Shown: positions 1 to 9,043, counted from the first letter of the stretch. The stretch is DNA of 64,000 bases from an uncultured Lachnospiraceae bacterium (GCA_934364805.1 CAKRMH010000002.1:124001-188000), one strand, 5' to 3'. Notes: generated by a model not told the origin, from the letters alone. Numbers and translations: made by a program.

Positions 1-877
1 ATCCAACCATAAGAAGTGCTGCTGTCGCAATCACCAGGAACAAAAGTACATAATCTGCCGGCTGGTACACATTGCCGAATCCATTTTCTTCCATTTCACC
101 CATCAGTTTTGGAAGTGAAAGCATGGTTCCAATAAAGCTGGAGAGACCACTTAAAACACCGATCACACTGAGACTTGCTATTTTCCCCAGCGCAAGCTCA
201 CTTCGCTTCATTGGTGTAACCAGAAGTGTTGCGATCGTTCCACGTTCTTTCTCACCGGCGATGGACTCTGCGGAAACAGCAAGACATCCGCTGAACAGAA
301 AGATCAGCACAAGCATTGGCATCATCATTGCAAACATCTTCGCCATCTGGTCTTCGTTGCTCGCAACATCATATTCTTTATCCCCTGCATTAATATCAAA
401 CTTATTGGCAAGTGAGGATTCGACCTGATCTGCAACTGTCGAAAACAGATCTGCCGCTGCACCGGATTCTGTTGATGCGGAATTGTAATATACTTCGATA
501 TCCGGAGCAGGCTCTGCTGCCGTCATTGCATCATAGGCAAGCATTTTTTCATCAAAATCATCCGGAAAAACAATCAGAAGATCCAGATCCTCTGACTTTA
601 ATTTTTCTTTGGCCTCTTCCACATCTCCGGCTTCAACAGTCTTTACTTCTGTCTGATCCATGTCTGCAAGCATGCTCATGGAATCCGGAAGATGAACCAC
701 ATCGATCTCATAAGTTGACTGGCTCGTATCTGCCATATTGGAAAAACTGTTTCCCATGAAGGAATACATAATATAAATGATCAGGCCCGGCATAAGAAGT
801 GAGGTAAATACCATTCTCCGGTCTCCAAAAAAACGTGCAAATTCCTTTTTTATAATCGTTATGACATTATTCCCCAT
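1..877 (-). CDS. ABC-2 type transporter permease (NatB-like), 3' end outside window
   Basis: Membrane subunit of an ABC exporter that would work with the ATPase encoded just upstream. The visible 292 residues begin MGNNVITIIKKEFARFF, then a first membrane segment. A long extracytoplasmic stretch of about 140 residues follows, rich in Asp, Glu, Ser and Thr, and then come hydrophobic segments with the cytoplasmic motif AGEKERGT typical of NatB/ABC-2 permeases. The rest lies beyond the window edge. Its start overlaps the end of the ATPase gene by 11 bases, so the two are probably translationally coupled. NatB was described as a Na+ exporter subunit; the substrate here cannot be read from sequence. 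Confidence 0.85.
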   Translation of the reverse strand, partial: MGNNVITIIKKEFARFFGDRRMVFTSLLMPGLIIYIMYSFMGNSFSNMADTSQSTYEIDVVHLPDSMSMLADMDQTEVKTVEAGDVEEAKEKLKSEDLDLLIVFPDDFDEKMLAYDAMTAAEPAPDIEVYYNSASTESGAAADLFSTVADQVESSLANKFDINAGDKEYDVASNEDQMAKMFAMMMPMLVLIFLFSGCLAVSAESIAGEKERGTIATLLVTPMKRSELALGKIASLSVIGVLSGLSSFIGTMLSLPKLMGEMEENGFGNVYQPADYVLLFLVIATAALLMVG

Positions 878-1655
878 CCTGATCACCTGCCGTTTCCATA
901 TAGATTTCAAAGAACTTATCTTCCAGACTCTTCTCCGCAGTAAGAGCCTTGAGCGTATCACAAACTGTCATCTGTCCGTTTATTACGATTCCGACACGGT
1001 CACACAGCCGCTCTACCAGACTGAAAATGTGCGTAGACACAATGATGGTCTTACCCTCTGCTTTCAATTCTGCCAGATAATCGGTAACCGTTCTGGCTGT
1101 GATAACATCCAGTCCATTGGTTGGCTCATCGAAAATGATAATATCCGGATCATGCACAAGGGAAACCACCAGCGATGTTTTCTGTTTCATTCCGGTCGAC
1201 AGATTGGCCACTTTCACTTCTGCGAACTGATCGATTCCAAACCGTTTGAACATTCTTGCTTTCCGTTCTTCCCTGACCTGTGGTTCTACACCATGAAGAT
1301 CTGAGAAAAAATCAAACAGATAATTCGGTGTGAAAAACTCTTCCAGTTTCAGTTCGCTGGTCAGAAAGCCAATTTTTTCACGCACAAGTTCCGGCTGTTT
1401 TACCACACTTACGCCATCGATAATCACATCCCCGGAATCCGGGCGTATCAATGTCGACAACATGCGGAGTGTTGTTGTTTTTCCCGCTCCATTCGGTCCA
1501 AGTAGACCGAATATTTCTCCTTTATATGCTTCAAAAGACAGATGATCAACAGCAACTTTCACTTTGCCTGCTGTATTCTCGATCTTCTGCTGTTTCTTTG
1601 AAAGTTTAAACGTCTTGCACAGATCGTTTACTTTCAGGATCACTTCCTTTTCCAT
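867..1655 (-). CDS. ABC transporter ATP-binding protein (NatA-like)
   Basis: Nucleotide-binding subunit of the exporter completed by the downstream permease. Walker A GPNGAGKTT lies at about residues 53-61, signature LSTGMKQ at 152-158 and Walker B with catalytic Glu (IIIFDEP) at 172-178, followed by the D-loop and the switch His (STH). At 262 residues it is a single-domain ATPase of the NatA/CcmA type. The start is preceded by AGAAGGAG at good spacing. It lies 50 bases inside the end of the pseudouridine synthase gene, an unusually long overlap for a same-strand pair. Substrate unknown. Confidence 0.92.
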   Translation of the reverse strand: MEKEVILKVNDLCKTFKLSKKQQKIENTAGKVKVAVDHLSFEAYKGEIFGLLGPNGAGKTTTLRMLSTLIRPDSGDVIIDGVSVVKQPELVREKIGFLTSELKLEEFFTPNYLFDFFSDLHGVEPQVREERKARMFKRFGIDQFAEVKVANLSTGMKQKTSLVVSLVHDPDIIIFDEPTNGLDVITARTVTDYLAELKAEGKTIIVSTHIFSLVERLCDRVGIVINGQMTVCDTLKALTAEKSLEDKFFEIYMETAGDQDGE

Positions 1656-2574
1656 GTTCTTCTCCTTCTATTATCTGACTCATATCCCGGGGCAGTGGCG
1701 CAGTAAATTCCATAGGTTCCCCGGTAATCGGGTGCGGAAATGTCAGCTTCCAGGCATGAAGTGCCTGCCGGCTGATCCTTGTCATATCCGGATTGTATAC
1801 AAAATCTCCTATCAGTGGATACCCGATGTATTTCATATGTACCCGGATCTGATGTGTCCGCCCTGTTTCAAGCTGCAATGCTACCAGACTATAACCGTCA
1901 TGCTCTTTTATCACCTGATAATGTGTGATGGCACGCTCCCCACGTGAAAAATCCACCATTCTTTCCAGATGCACACTCTCTTTTCTGGCAATGGGCGCAT
2001 TGATTGTTCCCTGCAGCGGATTCACAGCACCTTTCACAATTGCAAGATATTCCCGGTGTATTCCTTCCGCCTGAAGTCCCTCTTTCGACTTGGCAGCTAC
2101 CATCTGGCTTAAAACTGCCCCACTCACCATATGTTTTGCAATGATTGTAAGACCGGAAGTATCTCTGTCCAGACGATTGATACACCGGAAGACAAACGGT
2201 CTTCCCTTCTCTTTAAAATACCATGCCAGTGCATTTCCAAGAGAATTGTCCGGATTATTACGTGATGGGTGAATTGGCATTCCTGCTGCTTTATTCACAA
2301 CCATCAGGTCCTCATCCTCATATACAATCTCGATTGGAAGCTGCACTGGCAGTATCTGGTCGGAATTTTCAAACTCATGAATCCGTACCTCAAGCCTATC
2401 TCCATCTTCTAACAGATGATTCTGGTGCACACGCACTCCATTCAGCCAGATACTGTCCGGATTCTTTTTCAGGTTCACCCTGTTTTGTTCCGAATATCCA
2501 TGAGTTTTCAAATATCCACTTATCTTTTGTCCCGGTATAGGATCGCTGATCCGATATTGAATCACTCTCTCCAT
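1606..2574 (-). CDS. RluA-family pseudouridine synthase
   Basis: Likely isomerises uridine to pseudouridine in rRNA or tRNA. Residues 1-75 form an S4-like RNA-binding region (GYLKTHGYSEQNRVNLKK, then NGVRVHQNHLLEDGD). The catalytic domain carries the RluA signature RLDRDTSG at 134-141 with catalytic Asp136, and later the motif ETGRTHQIRVHM. Length 322 is normal for RluA/RluD types; the exact target site cannot be told. The start lies 6 bases after the stop of the preceding DUF4190 gene and has no clear Shine-Dalgarno site, so coupling is likely. The C-terminal 17 codons overlap the next gene. Confidence 0.92.
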   Translation of the reverse strand: MERVIQYRISDPIPGQKISGYLKTHGYSEQNRVNLKKNPDSIWLNGVRVHQNHLLEDGDRLEVRIHEFENSDQILPVQLPIEIVYEDEDLMVVNKAAGMPIHPSRNNPDNSLGNALAWYFKEKGRPFVFRCINRLDRDTSGLTIIAKHMVSGAVLSQMVAAKSKEGLQAEGIHREYLAIVKGAVNPLQGTINAPIARKESVHLERMVDFSRGERAITHYQVIKEHDGYSLVALQLETGRTHQIRVHMKYIGYPLIGDFVYNPDMTRISRQALHAWKLTFPHPITGEPMEFTAPLPRDMSQIIEGEEHGKGSDPESKRSVQDV

Positions 2575-2580
2575 GTTATC

Positions 2581-3222
2581 TTATAATTCTTCCAGTCCGG
2601 TAACCGTTTCAAACGGGCAGTCCATTTCCTGTACGTTTGTAGTTTCATAATCATTGGAGTACTCTTCGTAATACTGGTTATAAAGATCCTGGAAATCATC
2701 TGTTCCGATATACGCAAAAACGCCAATATATACAAGAATTGTCAGAACAAATGAAACAACAGCTGTTACAATACCTGTGATAGCCATTCCTTTTTTCTGA
2801 TTTTTAACAATCTGGATAATACCAAGTACGATTGCAATGAGTCCCAGTATAAAATTCAGACATGTTAAAAACAACAGAATAGAAAGGATACCAAGTACCA
2901 GGGATGCGATTCCAAGACCAATTCCCTGACCTTTCTGTGATGCCTGCCCGTAATTTGGATTGCCATACTGTTCCCCTGCATTTCCGTAATTTGGATTGCC
3001 GTACTGCTGGTTTACATTTCCGTAATTCGGATTGCCGTACTGTTCCCCGGCATTTCCGTAATTTGGATTGCCGTACTGTTCCCCGGTATTTCCGTAATTT
3101 GGATTGCCGTACTGCTCCCCGGCATTTCCGTAATCTGGCGTACCATACTGCTTCTCTGTGTTTCCCAAAACTCCACCATTTTGTGTCTCAGGGTTCACAT
3201 TTTCATTGAATTCCTCGTTCAT
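2581..3222 (-). CDS. DUF4190-type membrane protein with six QYGNPNYG repeats
   Basis: A 213-residue protein. The N-terminal half is polar and built of six 12-residue repeats of consensus QYGNPNYGNAGE (residues about 25-96). Two hydrophobic segments follow (GIGLGIASLVLGILSILLFL onward, then KKGMAITGIVTAVVSF onward), as in DUF4190 proteins, with an acidic tail. Start chosen at MNEEFNEN because AGGAAGGGAG precedes it; an upstream in-frame Met would add 21 residues without a better site. The Tyr/Gly/Asn/Pro-rich arm should be disordered and cytoplasmic. Function unknown. It probably forms a transcription unit with the pseudouridine synthase and exporter genes. Confidence 0.75.
   Translation of the reverse strand: MNEEFNENVNPETQNGGVLGNTEKQYGTPDYGNAGEQYGNPNYGNTGEQYGNPNYGNAGEQYGNPNYGNVNQQYGNPNYGNAGEQYGNPNYGQASQKGQGIGLGIASLVLGILSILLFLTCLNFILGLIAIVLGIIQIVKNQKKGMAITGIVTAVVSFVLTILVYIGVFAYIGTDDFQDLYNQYYEEYSNDYETTNVQEMDCPFETVTGLEEL
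2935..3150 (-). repeat. six tandem 36-bp units inside the DUF4190 gene
   Basis: Six in-frame copies of a 36-base unit encode the QYGNPNYGNAGE repeats. The middle copies are nearly identical at DNA level while the two outer ones have drifted (TPDYG at the start, NYGQASQ at the end). This is the pattern left by slippage or unequal recombination. Confidence 0.9.
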
Positions 3223-3357
3223 AACTCTCCCTTCCTCACAGAACCATTTTATCTGCGATCCCTCTCTAGTCTTTGGCATATTCAAATGATAATTTTATGT
3301 TAACATATCTCTGCCAGAAAGGAAATTAATATTTTCTTACTTAACCTTTCTGTTATC

Positions 3358-4251
3358 TTATTCTGCTCCGGAAACTTTTTCTCCAACCTGGATCGTACGA
3401 AAGCCCTCACCGTGCACCTCGTTAGACTCCAGAACAATCATAAAGGAAGCCGGATCTGCCTCTTTTACAGCCTGCTGCACCAGGTACATTTCCTTGTTAT
3501 TACATGCACACATAACAACTTCCCTTTCCTCCTGCTGATATCCGCCCTGCGCTTTTAGGATCGTAGAACCTCTCTGACAGCAATCCTCAATCACATCACA
3601 GATCTTTTTTCCATCATCCGTAACGATCAATGCCATTTTCCCAGCATTCATACCATACATTACTTTATCGATTACTGTCGCAAGCAGGAAACTTACGATC
3701 ATACCATAAATAATTCCATCCACATCCTGAAATACCATGGTTCCAAGAACAATGATTACAGCATCAATCACAAACGATATTCTGCCAACCCCCATATGAG
3801 GACGAAGTGCCTTTACCGCCATAATGATAAAATCAGCTCCACCCGTTGAAGAATTCTGCATATAGATCAAAGAATATCCAAGTCCTGCAAAAACACCGGT
3901 ACAAAGTGCTGCCAGAAGCCGGCTTCCCTCATACATCGGGAAAAGCGGTGCGATATAATCCATAATGACTGATGATATGATCGTACACCGGACAGAGCGC
4001 AGGAAAAACCCTTTTCCAAGCAGTTTCCAGCATAAAATTGCTACCGGAATATTCAGCAAAATCGTGGAAAACCCGATCGGTATCGACCAGAGACGATATA
4101 AAATAATAGAAATGCCGGAAAATCCAGTCATCGGAAATTCCGCATGAACCGCAAAATTGTAGACCCCGATTGCGATCAGTATACTTCCGATCATTTCCCA
4201 GAATATCTGTTTTGCTGTAACGAAAGCCTTTTCTTTTTGTGTTTTGCTCAT
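3358..4251 (-). CDS. YitT family membrane protein (DUF161 + DUF2179)
   Basis: Polytopic membrane protein of 297 residues. Five or six hydrophobic segments fill residues 15-200, including the family motifs MTGFSGISI and SSTGGADFI. A soluble C-terminal DUF2179 domain follows (KICDVIEDCCQRGSTILKAQGGY, then EREVVMCACNNKE). Paralogues are common in Firmicutes; their transport role is unproven. The upstream 155 bases hold the terminator of the glycosyltransferase operon, so this gene probably has its own promoter, which I could not place firmly. Confidence 0.9.
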   Translation of the reverse strand: MSKTQKEKAFVTAKQIFWEMIGSILIAIGVYNFAVHAEFPMTGFSGISIILYRLWSIPIGFSTILLNIPVAILCWKLLGKGFFLRSVRCTIISSVIMDYIAPLFPMYEGSRLLAALCTGVFAGLGYSLIYMQNSSTGGADFIIMAVKALRPHMGVGRISFVIDAVIIVLGTMVFQDVDGIIYGMIVSFLLATVIDKVMYGMNAGKMALIVTDDGKKICDVIEDCCQRGSTILKAQGGYQQEEREVVMCACNNKEMYLVQQAVKEADPASFMIVLESNEVHGEGFRTIQVGEKVSGAE

Positions 4252-4273
4252 TTTCCTTACCTCGCTCTTCTAT

Positions 4274-4327
4274 AATAAAAAAAGAGCCCCTACGCATTAT
4301 AAAAATATAATACGCAGTTGCTCTTTT
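4274..4327 (-). terminator. intrinsic terminator of the glf-glycosyltransferase operon
   Basis: Read on the minus strand, a stem of about 20 imperfect pairs (AAAGAGC... / ...GCTCTTT with G-U pairs in the ACTGCGTATTAT part) is followed by TTTTTTTATTATAG. It lies 80 bases after the glycosyltransferase stop codon. Confidence 0.8.
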
Positions 4328-4406
4328 CAACGCTCCTATTCTAGTCCCGAATAGCTGATCTGTCAAGTCGATCCGGCAACGCTTCCAAAGCCTTATTCAA
4401 AAGGCT

Positions 4407-5420
4407 TTAATTAAATCCTACAACCTTCTGTGAAAGCCGGTATGCAGCAACAGAAATTTTCCGTCCACTCTTGCCCGGAAGATTCATCGCTCCACCAAGA
4501 ATTCCTCTTCTCAGACGGTGGAACAGGCGAATGTCCTTATCCTTAATATATCTCCAGAGTTCCCGCTTCTTCTCAAGATTCTCGTCTGTTCCGGAACGAA
4601 GCAGCATAACCGTAGAAACTACAGTAATGATCTCGAGATAATTCATCATATATTTACGGCATTTCAGATTCGGAATTTTCCAAAGATCAAATGCATCGAT
4701 CATGATCTTGTTTACCCGGATCTGCTGATCGATCCTGCTGATCATAACCTTTTCATTGACGGACTGGTCATCCCTTCCGATGAAATAACGATAAAAATCC
4801 ACATCCATATAATACATAGTTTTCACACTTGGAAGTGGTGCATAAACATAGATATTATCCACATAAAATGTATGTTTTGGCAGCTCCAGTCCACATTCGC
4901 GAAGCAGTTGTGTACGATAAATAACGGAATGCATCAAAATATAATGTCCCTTGAAAAAGTGGCGGATATCATTCCATGTAAAAACACAGTCCTGTGGAAA
5001 TCCGGTCTGTCTCATAACCCTTTTATGTCTGGCGCCTTCCTTCTCATACACGTAATTGGCCAAAAACATATCAAGATGTTTATTTCCGCCTGCAAGTTCT
5101 TTCAGCTTGGCAAGAATGCTGCGGTAAGCATCCTGATCCACCCAGTCATCACTGTCAACTACTTTAAAATATAAACCTGTCGCATTGCGGATTCCCGCAT
5201 TGACAGCCTCTCCATGTCCACCATTCTCCTGGTGGATCGCTTTACAGATTGTCGGATATCTGGAAGCATATGCATCTGCGATTTCTGCAGTACGATCCTT
5301 TGATCCGTCATCAATGATCAGAATTTCCACATCCTCGCCACCTGGAAGAATGGATTCAATACATTTCTCCATATATGCTTCCGAATTGTAACAAGGAATG
5401 GCAAATGATAAAAGTTTCAT
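4407..5420 (-). CDS. family 2 glycosyltransferase
   Basis: Inverting GT-A glycosyltransferase using a nucleotide sugar, probably for cell-surface polysaccharide. It begins MKLLSFAIPCYNSEAYM with the nucleotide-binding IIDDGSKDRT at 35-44, ENGGHGEAVNAGI at 65-77 and the metal-binding VDSDDW (Asp89, Asp91). No membrane segment is evident, so the 337-residue protein is cytosolic or peripheral. It follows glf by 14 bases and should be cotranscribed; a UDP-galactofuranose product is suggested only by that context. The gene ends before a strong terminator. Confidence 0.9.
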   Translation of the reverse strand: MKLLSFAIPCYNSEAYMEKCIESILPGGEDVEILIIDDGSKDRTAEIADAYASRYPTICKAIHQENGGHGEAVNAGIRNATGLYFKVVDSDDWVDQDAYRSILAKLKELAGGNKHLDMFLANYVYEKEGARHKRVMRQTGFPQDCVFTWNDIRHFFKGHYILMHSVIYRTQLLRECGLELPKHTFYVDNIYVYAPLPSVKTMYYMDVDFYRYFIGRDDQSVNEKVMISRIDQQIRVNKIMIDAFDLWKIPNLKCRKYMMNYLEIITVVSTVMLLRSGTDENLEKKRELWRYIKDKDIRLFHRLRRGILGGAMNLPGKSGRKISVAAYRLSQKVVGFN

Positions 5421-5434
5421 AATGATTCGTCCTC

Positions 5435-6583
5435 TTATTTCATCAGATTATCAGCAAGCTCAAATGCTTTTGCTGTCATTGCGTCAATATTATAGTATTT
5501 GTACTCCGCAAGACGTCCAAGTAAATGGAATCTGCCAAACGCATCGGTAAGCTCTTTATACTGATTGTAAAGTGCTCTGTTTTCATCATTTAAGATTGCA
5601 TAATATGGTGTCTCTCCGGCAGCTCCGGTGTATGCAAACGGATACTCCCTTACGATCGTTGTTCCGTCACAATCCTTCTGACCTGTCAGGAATTTAAACT
5701 CTGTAATACGTGTAAAATCTTCGCTGACGGTGTAATTGACAACGCTGTGATCCTGGAAAGAATCCTGATCCAGATGCTCAAACTGAAAATCCAGAGAACG
5801 ATATGGAAGTCTTCCAAATCTGCAATCGAACAGTTCATCGATTGCTCCTGTATAGATCAGATCGCCATGAAATTCCTCACCTTTGAAATAAACATTGCCG
5901 TCGGTAAAAGAAAGTACTTCTTTACAGTCTGTGCCAAGAATGACCTCGATATTCCCGTGATCTAACATTTTTTCGAACATCGGAGTAAATCCGTGAAGTG
6001 GAACACTCTGATACTTGTCCTTAAAATAACGGTTGTCATAGGAAATAACGACTGGAACTCGTCCGGTAACCTCAGGACTGATCTCCTCCGGTGTCTGTCC
6101 CCATTGCTTCATGGTATAACGCAGGAAAACGTTCTGATATACATATTCTGCAATCTCTCTGACATCCGGATCTTCATTCTCACGAAGTTTCATGATCGGG
6201 ACACGGCTGCCCTCTCCATATTCTGCGATCAGTTTCTGTTCGAGGCGGTCTGCCTTTTCTTTATCATACACCATATGCAATGTGTTCAGATTAAATGGTA
6301 CAGGGATCAGTTTGTCACCAACCTTTGCAACAACTTCATGTCCAAAATCGTACCACTCCGTGAAACGGGAAAGGAATTCCCTCACACGTTCATCATCTGT
6401 ATGGAAAATATGTGGACCATACTCATGGATTAAAATTCCATGCTCATCCGGAAGATCATAGCAGTTTCCTCCAATATGATTCCGGCGTTCAATTACCAAT
6501 ACCTTTTTATTACCTTCTTCTGCCAGTTTTCTTGCAGCAGTTGCACCTGCAATTCCTGCACCGACAATAATTACATCATACAT
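5435..6583 (-). CDS. glf: UDP-galactopyranose mutase
   Basis: Flavoenzyme interconverting UDP-galactopyranose and UDP-galactofuranose, the donor for galactofuranose in surface glycans. The N-terminal FAD-binding motif IVGAGIAGATAARKLAEE is at residues 5-22, followed by RRNHIGGNCYD and YGPHIFHT, both diagnostic of Glf. The middle segment FLRYTMKQWG is also typical. Length 382 is normal. A Shine-Dalgarno AAAGGA and a consensus-like promoter lie upstream. The glycosyltransferase gene follows 14 bases downstream. Assignment is firm from motifs. Confidence 0.95.
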   Translation of the reverse strand: MYDVIIVGAGIAGATAARKLAEEGNKKVLVIERRNHIGGNCYDLPDEHGILIHEYGPHIFHTDDERVREFLSRFTEWYDFGHEVVAKVGDKLIPVPFNLNTLHMVYDKEKADRLEQKLIAEYGEGSRVPIMKLRENEDPDVREIAEYVYQNVFLRYTMKQWGQTPEEISPEVTGRVPVVISYDNRYFKDKYQSVPLHGFTPMFEKMLDHGNIEVILGTDCKEVLSFTDGNVYFKGEEFHGDLIYTGAIDELFDCRFGRLPYRSLDFQFEHLDQDSFQDHSVVNYTVSEDFTRITEFKFLTGQKDCDGTTIVREYPFAYTGAAGETPYYAILNDENRALYNQYKELTDAFGRFHLLGRLAEYKYYNIDAMTAKAFELADNLMK

Positions 6584-6632
6584 AAATCTATAATCCTTTC
6601 AAATTGCAAAATAAATCTTTGCTTTAAGAATT

Positions 6633-6660
6633 ATTATACACGAATTCCAGGCAGTTCCAA
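6633..6660 (-). promoter_or_regulatory. SigA-type promoter for glf operon
   Basis: On the minus strand TTGGAA, a 16-base spacer and TATAAT stand about 50 bases before the glf start. Confidence 0.65.
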
Positions 6661-6928
6661 CTTATTTTTTTCTTAATTTCATCATCGTATATGCTGAAAA
6701 AGTACATTATCCCGGATTGTGTACAAGTACTTATTTTGTTCATATTTTATTTACAAAAAACTCATACCTTAAACATACCGATTTCACAATTCCCACGTAT
6801 GATAAGAGCATAGAAAGAAAACAAACAAAAGAACATTTTCTTTTTCATATTCCTCGCATCTACGGACGCGAGGTCCTCCCGATAAACAGTGTTAACTCAC
6901 TTTTCATAAATAATCTTTTTCATATGAC
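6661..6928. other. intergenic region without recognised gene
   Basis: AT-rich spacer between mutY and the glf promoter. I see only a short hairpin (CCTCGC / GCGAGG, 6852-6873) and no convincing reading frame or RNA family. Confidence 0.5.
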
Positions 6929-6953
6929 AACCGGTGCGTTTTATGCACCGGTT
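6929..6953 (-). terminator. stem-loop at the mutY stop codon, possible terminator
   Basis: Perfect 9-bp inverted repeat AACCGGTGC / GCACCGGTT with a 7-base loop that contains the mutY stop codon. No U-run follows on either strand, so a terminator role is uncertain; it may instead protect the mRNA end. Confidence 0.4.
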
Positions 6954-8107
6954 TCCTCTTTCTTATCGAACGCTTCTTTTCCAAGCCTGATATTCATATA
7001 GCCGGCATATGCGGCAAATGCGGCCGGGATCGCATAACGTTCTTTTGCATCCGCTGCATCGACAAACACCAGCTTTTTCTTTTTGCGCTGTTCTTTGTAA
7101 TATCTGGCATCCTCATCTGAGATTTCATTGCCCGGTTCTTCGATCGACACCACATATCCCTTCATACGCCACTCCACATGCGAAAAAATATGTTTTGCAT
7201 CCGCAAGCGGAGTGATACGTATCGGTGCATATCCAAGCTCCCTGATATAGGAAAGCACTGCCTCCGTGTCCAGATAGCCAGACAGATTCGGCAGTTCATA
7301 AAGTCCTGCCAGCAAACCGGATGCGCTGCGTTTATGGATGGCCACTTTTTCATCATCCCGGATCACAAGCACTGTCATCTCCTCGATTCTTCTTGACTTT
7401 GCCTTCTTTTTCACCGGAAGTGATTCTATGCATCCTCTCTTTTTTGCTTCGCACAGATTCTGCCACGGACATTCCATACAGTGTGGCATACCGTTTGGGA
7501 CACAGACTGTCGCCCCCAGTTCCATAAGTGCCTGATTAAAGACTCCCGGGATCACCGCTGTATGTTCCGCCTGCATTATTTCTGCCAGTTTTTCTTCCAT
7601 ATGATTACGTACGGACTGCTTCATAATATCTGAATCATCGCATGTTACTCTGGAAATAACACGAAGTACGTTGCCATCCACTGCCGGAACCGGCTTTCCA
7701 TAGGCAATAGATGCGATCGCTCCTGCTGTGTAATGTCCAATCCCTTTTAATTTCAGCAATTCCTGATAATCATCGGGAATTCTGCCATCATACGCTTCCA
7801 TGATCTGTATTGCAGCTGCATTCAGATTCCTTACGCGGTTATAATAACCAAGTCCTTCCCACAGCTTCAGAAGCTTATCTTCCTCGCATTCAGCCAAAGC
7901 CTTCACATCCGGAAGTTCTGTAATAAAACGTTCAAAATATCCCTTCACTGCTTCTACCCTCGTCTGCTGAAGCATGATCTCAGAAATCCAGACATAGTAG
8001 GGCCTCGGCTCTTCTCTCCATGGGAGCACCCTGGCATGCCCGCCAAACCAGTTCTGAAGCGGCTGTACAATTAATTCCAAATTAAAATCATCTATCATGC
8101 TACACAT
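6941..8107 (-). CDS. mutY: A/G-specific adenine DNA glycosylase
   Basis: Removes adenine mispaired with 8-oxoguanine. The N-terminal helix-hairpin-helix glycosylase domain has SEIMLQQTRVEAV (catalytic Glu region), LKGIGHYTAGAIASIAYG and VDGNVLRVISR. The [4Fe-4S] ligands are CVPNGMPHCMECPWQNLC, with seven residues between the first two Cys rather than the six common in the family. The C-terminal third is the NUDIX-like 8-oxoG recognition domain. Length 388. Two starts are possible (Met1 or Met4); neither has a clear Shine-Dalgarno site. Confidence 0.93.
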   Translation of the reverse strand: MCSMIDDFNLELIVQPLQNWFGGHARVLPWREEPRPYYVWISEIMLQQTRVEAVKGYFERFITELPDVKALAECEEDKLLKLWEGLGYYNRVRNLNAAAIQIMEAYDGRIPDDYQELLKLKGIGHYTAGAIASIAYGKPVPAVDGNVLRVISRVTCDDSDIMKQSVRNHMEEKLAEIMQAEHTAVIPGVFNQALMELGATVCVPNGMPHCMECPWQNLCEAKKRGCIESLPVKKKAKSRRIEEMTVLVIRDDEKVAIHKRSASGLLAGLYELPNLSGYLDTEAVLSYIRELGYAPIRITPLADAKHIFSHVEWRMKGYVVSIEEPGNEISDEDARYYKEQRKKKKLVFVDAADAKERYAIPAAFAAYAGYMNIRLGKEAFDKKEETGA

Positions 8108-8234
8108 ATTAATATAATTTCTGTAAAAGGTAAACCCATATTCTGTGACTTGTATAATTTACCATATATAATGACGGTCATCCTCTGTTCACTCGTAATA
8201 TATTAATTTTTTATCGTTTATCATTAAATATATA

Positions 8235-8263
8235 TTGTAATTCATAAAATAAAGTGTTATGAT
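8235..8263 (+). promoter_or_regulatory. SigA-type promoter for DUF2975/HTH pair
   Basis: TTGTAA, 17-base spacer, TATGAT, 67 bases ahead of the DUF2975 start. Confidence 0.6.
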
Positions 8264-8330
8264 ACAGCTAAGGAAAGCCTTGTATGCGCAGGCAGGCATA
8301 TACCATTGACAAAACAGAAAGGTGATTTTT

Positions 8331-8825
8331 ATGAAGGAAAATAATTTTAAACTCGATACCAAAAATCCTGCAAAAAAACATTTTTTAAAGAGGATCGGTG
8401 CCTTATTCTCACTCAGTATCTGTCTGACCGGAATCTGCGGGATTTCCGGTCTGGCCGGTCTCATCTATCAGTTGTTTCCGGGTAATAATGCAGGATTTTT
8501 CACGGTCTCTGTCGCATGGAAGCTGCTATATACCTGTATCATGCTTCTTACTTTCGTTGCATTGATCAAAATGGCAATTGATGAGAAACCTTTTTCCAGT
8601 ACACTTGTCTGGACAATCCGGCTCAGCGGAATCCTCTTTCTTATTGCATCGTTCGGAATTCCACGGCTTCACGGATATCAGTCCTCTGGCTTTGAGATTC
8701 TATCCTCCGGCAGTTTTGTTCTGATTGACGGATCAATTCTGATTCCCGGACTTCTCCTTGTCATTCTTGCAAGTGTGATCCGCGCAGGCTTTGACATGCA
8801 AAAAGAAATGGATGAAATTTTATAG
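8331..8825 (+). CDS. DUF2975 membrane protein
   Basis: 164-residue protein with four hydrophobic segments (about residues 20-45, 58-80, 95-112 and 130-155). This is the DUF2975 arrangement. Start placed at the ATG nine bases after AGAAAGG; a GTG nine bases earlier is in frame but overlaps that site. DUF2975 genes are habitually followed by a small Cro-like regulator, exactly as here, 9 bases downstream. Probably a membrane partner that modulates the regulator; the signal is unknown. Confidence 0.85.
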   Translation: MKENNFKLDTKNPAKKHFLKRIGALFSLSICLTGICGISGLAGLIYQLFPGNNAGFFTVSVAWKLLYTCIMLLTFVALIKMAIDEKPFSSTLVWTIRLSGILFLIASFGIPRLHGYQSSGFEILSSGSFVLIDGSILIPGLLLVILASVIRAGFDMQKEMDEIL

Positions 8826-8834
8826 GAGGCACAC

Positions 8835-9041
8835 ATGGCGATTATTTTACGTTTGGACCGTGTTATGGCGGACCGAAAGATGTCTTTAAACGAATTATCT
8901 GAAAAAGTCGGGATTTCCAATGTAAATCTTTCGAACCTGAAAAACGGCAAAGTCAGAGCAATCCGCTTTTCAACATTGGATGCGATCTGCGATGTACTCG
9001 AATGCCAGCCCGGTGATATTCTGGAATACTCGAAGGAATAA
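8835..9041 (+). CDS. small Cro/C1-type HTH regulator (YozG-like)
   Basis: A 68-residue stand-alone helix-turn-helix protein (MSLNELSEKVGISNVNLSNL is the HTH core; KNGKVRAIRFSTLDAICDVL follows). It ends with the ECQPGDILEY motif common in this family. It has no sensing domain and likely binds DNA as a dimer. AGGAGG precedes the start. Cotranscribed with the DUF2975 gene, and likely to control this pair. Confidence 0.88.
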   Translation: MAIILRLDRVMADRKMSLNELSEKVGISNVNLSNLKNGKVRAIRFSTLDAICDVLECQPGDILEYSKE

Positions 9042-9043
9042 GG

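Noticed and set aside
1792..1801. Third TTGTATACAA palindrome
   Set aside because: It lies inside the pseudouridine synthase coding sequence and encodes conserved residues, so chance is the simplest reading.
2935..3150. CRISPR-like regular repeats
   Set aside because: The 36-base units are contiguous, in frame and without spacers.
2904..3209. Plus-strand frame with repeated RNLDCRT residues
   Set aside because: It is the antisense of the 36-bp repeats in the DUF4190 gene; no ribosome site or promoter.
6852..6873. CCTCGC / GCGAGG hairpin as a terminator
   Set aside because: Only six base pairs, no U-run on either strand and no gene ends beside it.
8835..9041. Antitoxin of a toxin-antitoxin pair
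   Set aside because: The neighbour is a DUF2975 membrane protein, a known partner of this small HTH class, and no toxin-like gene is adjacent.
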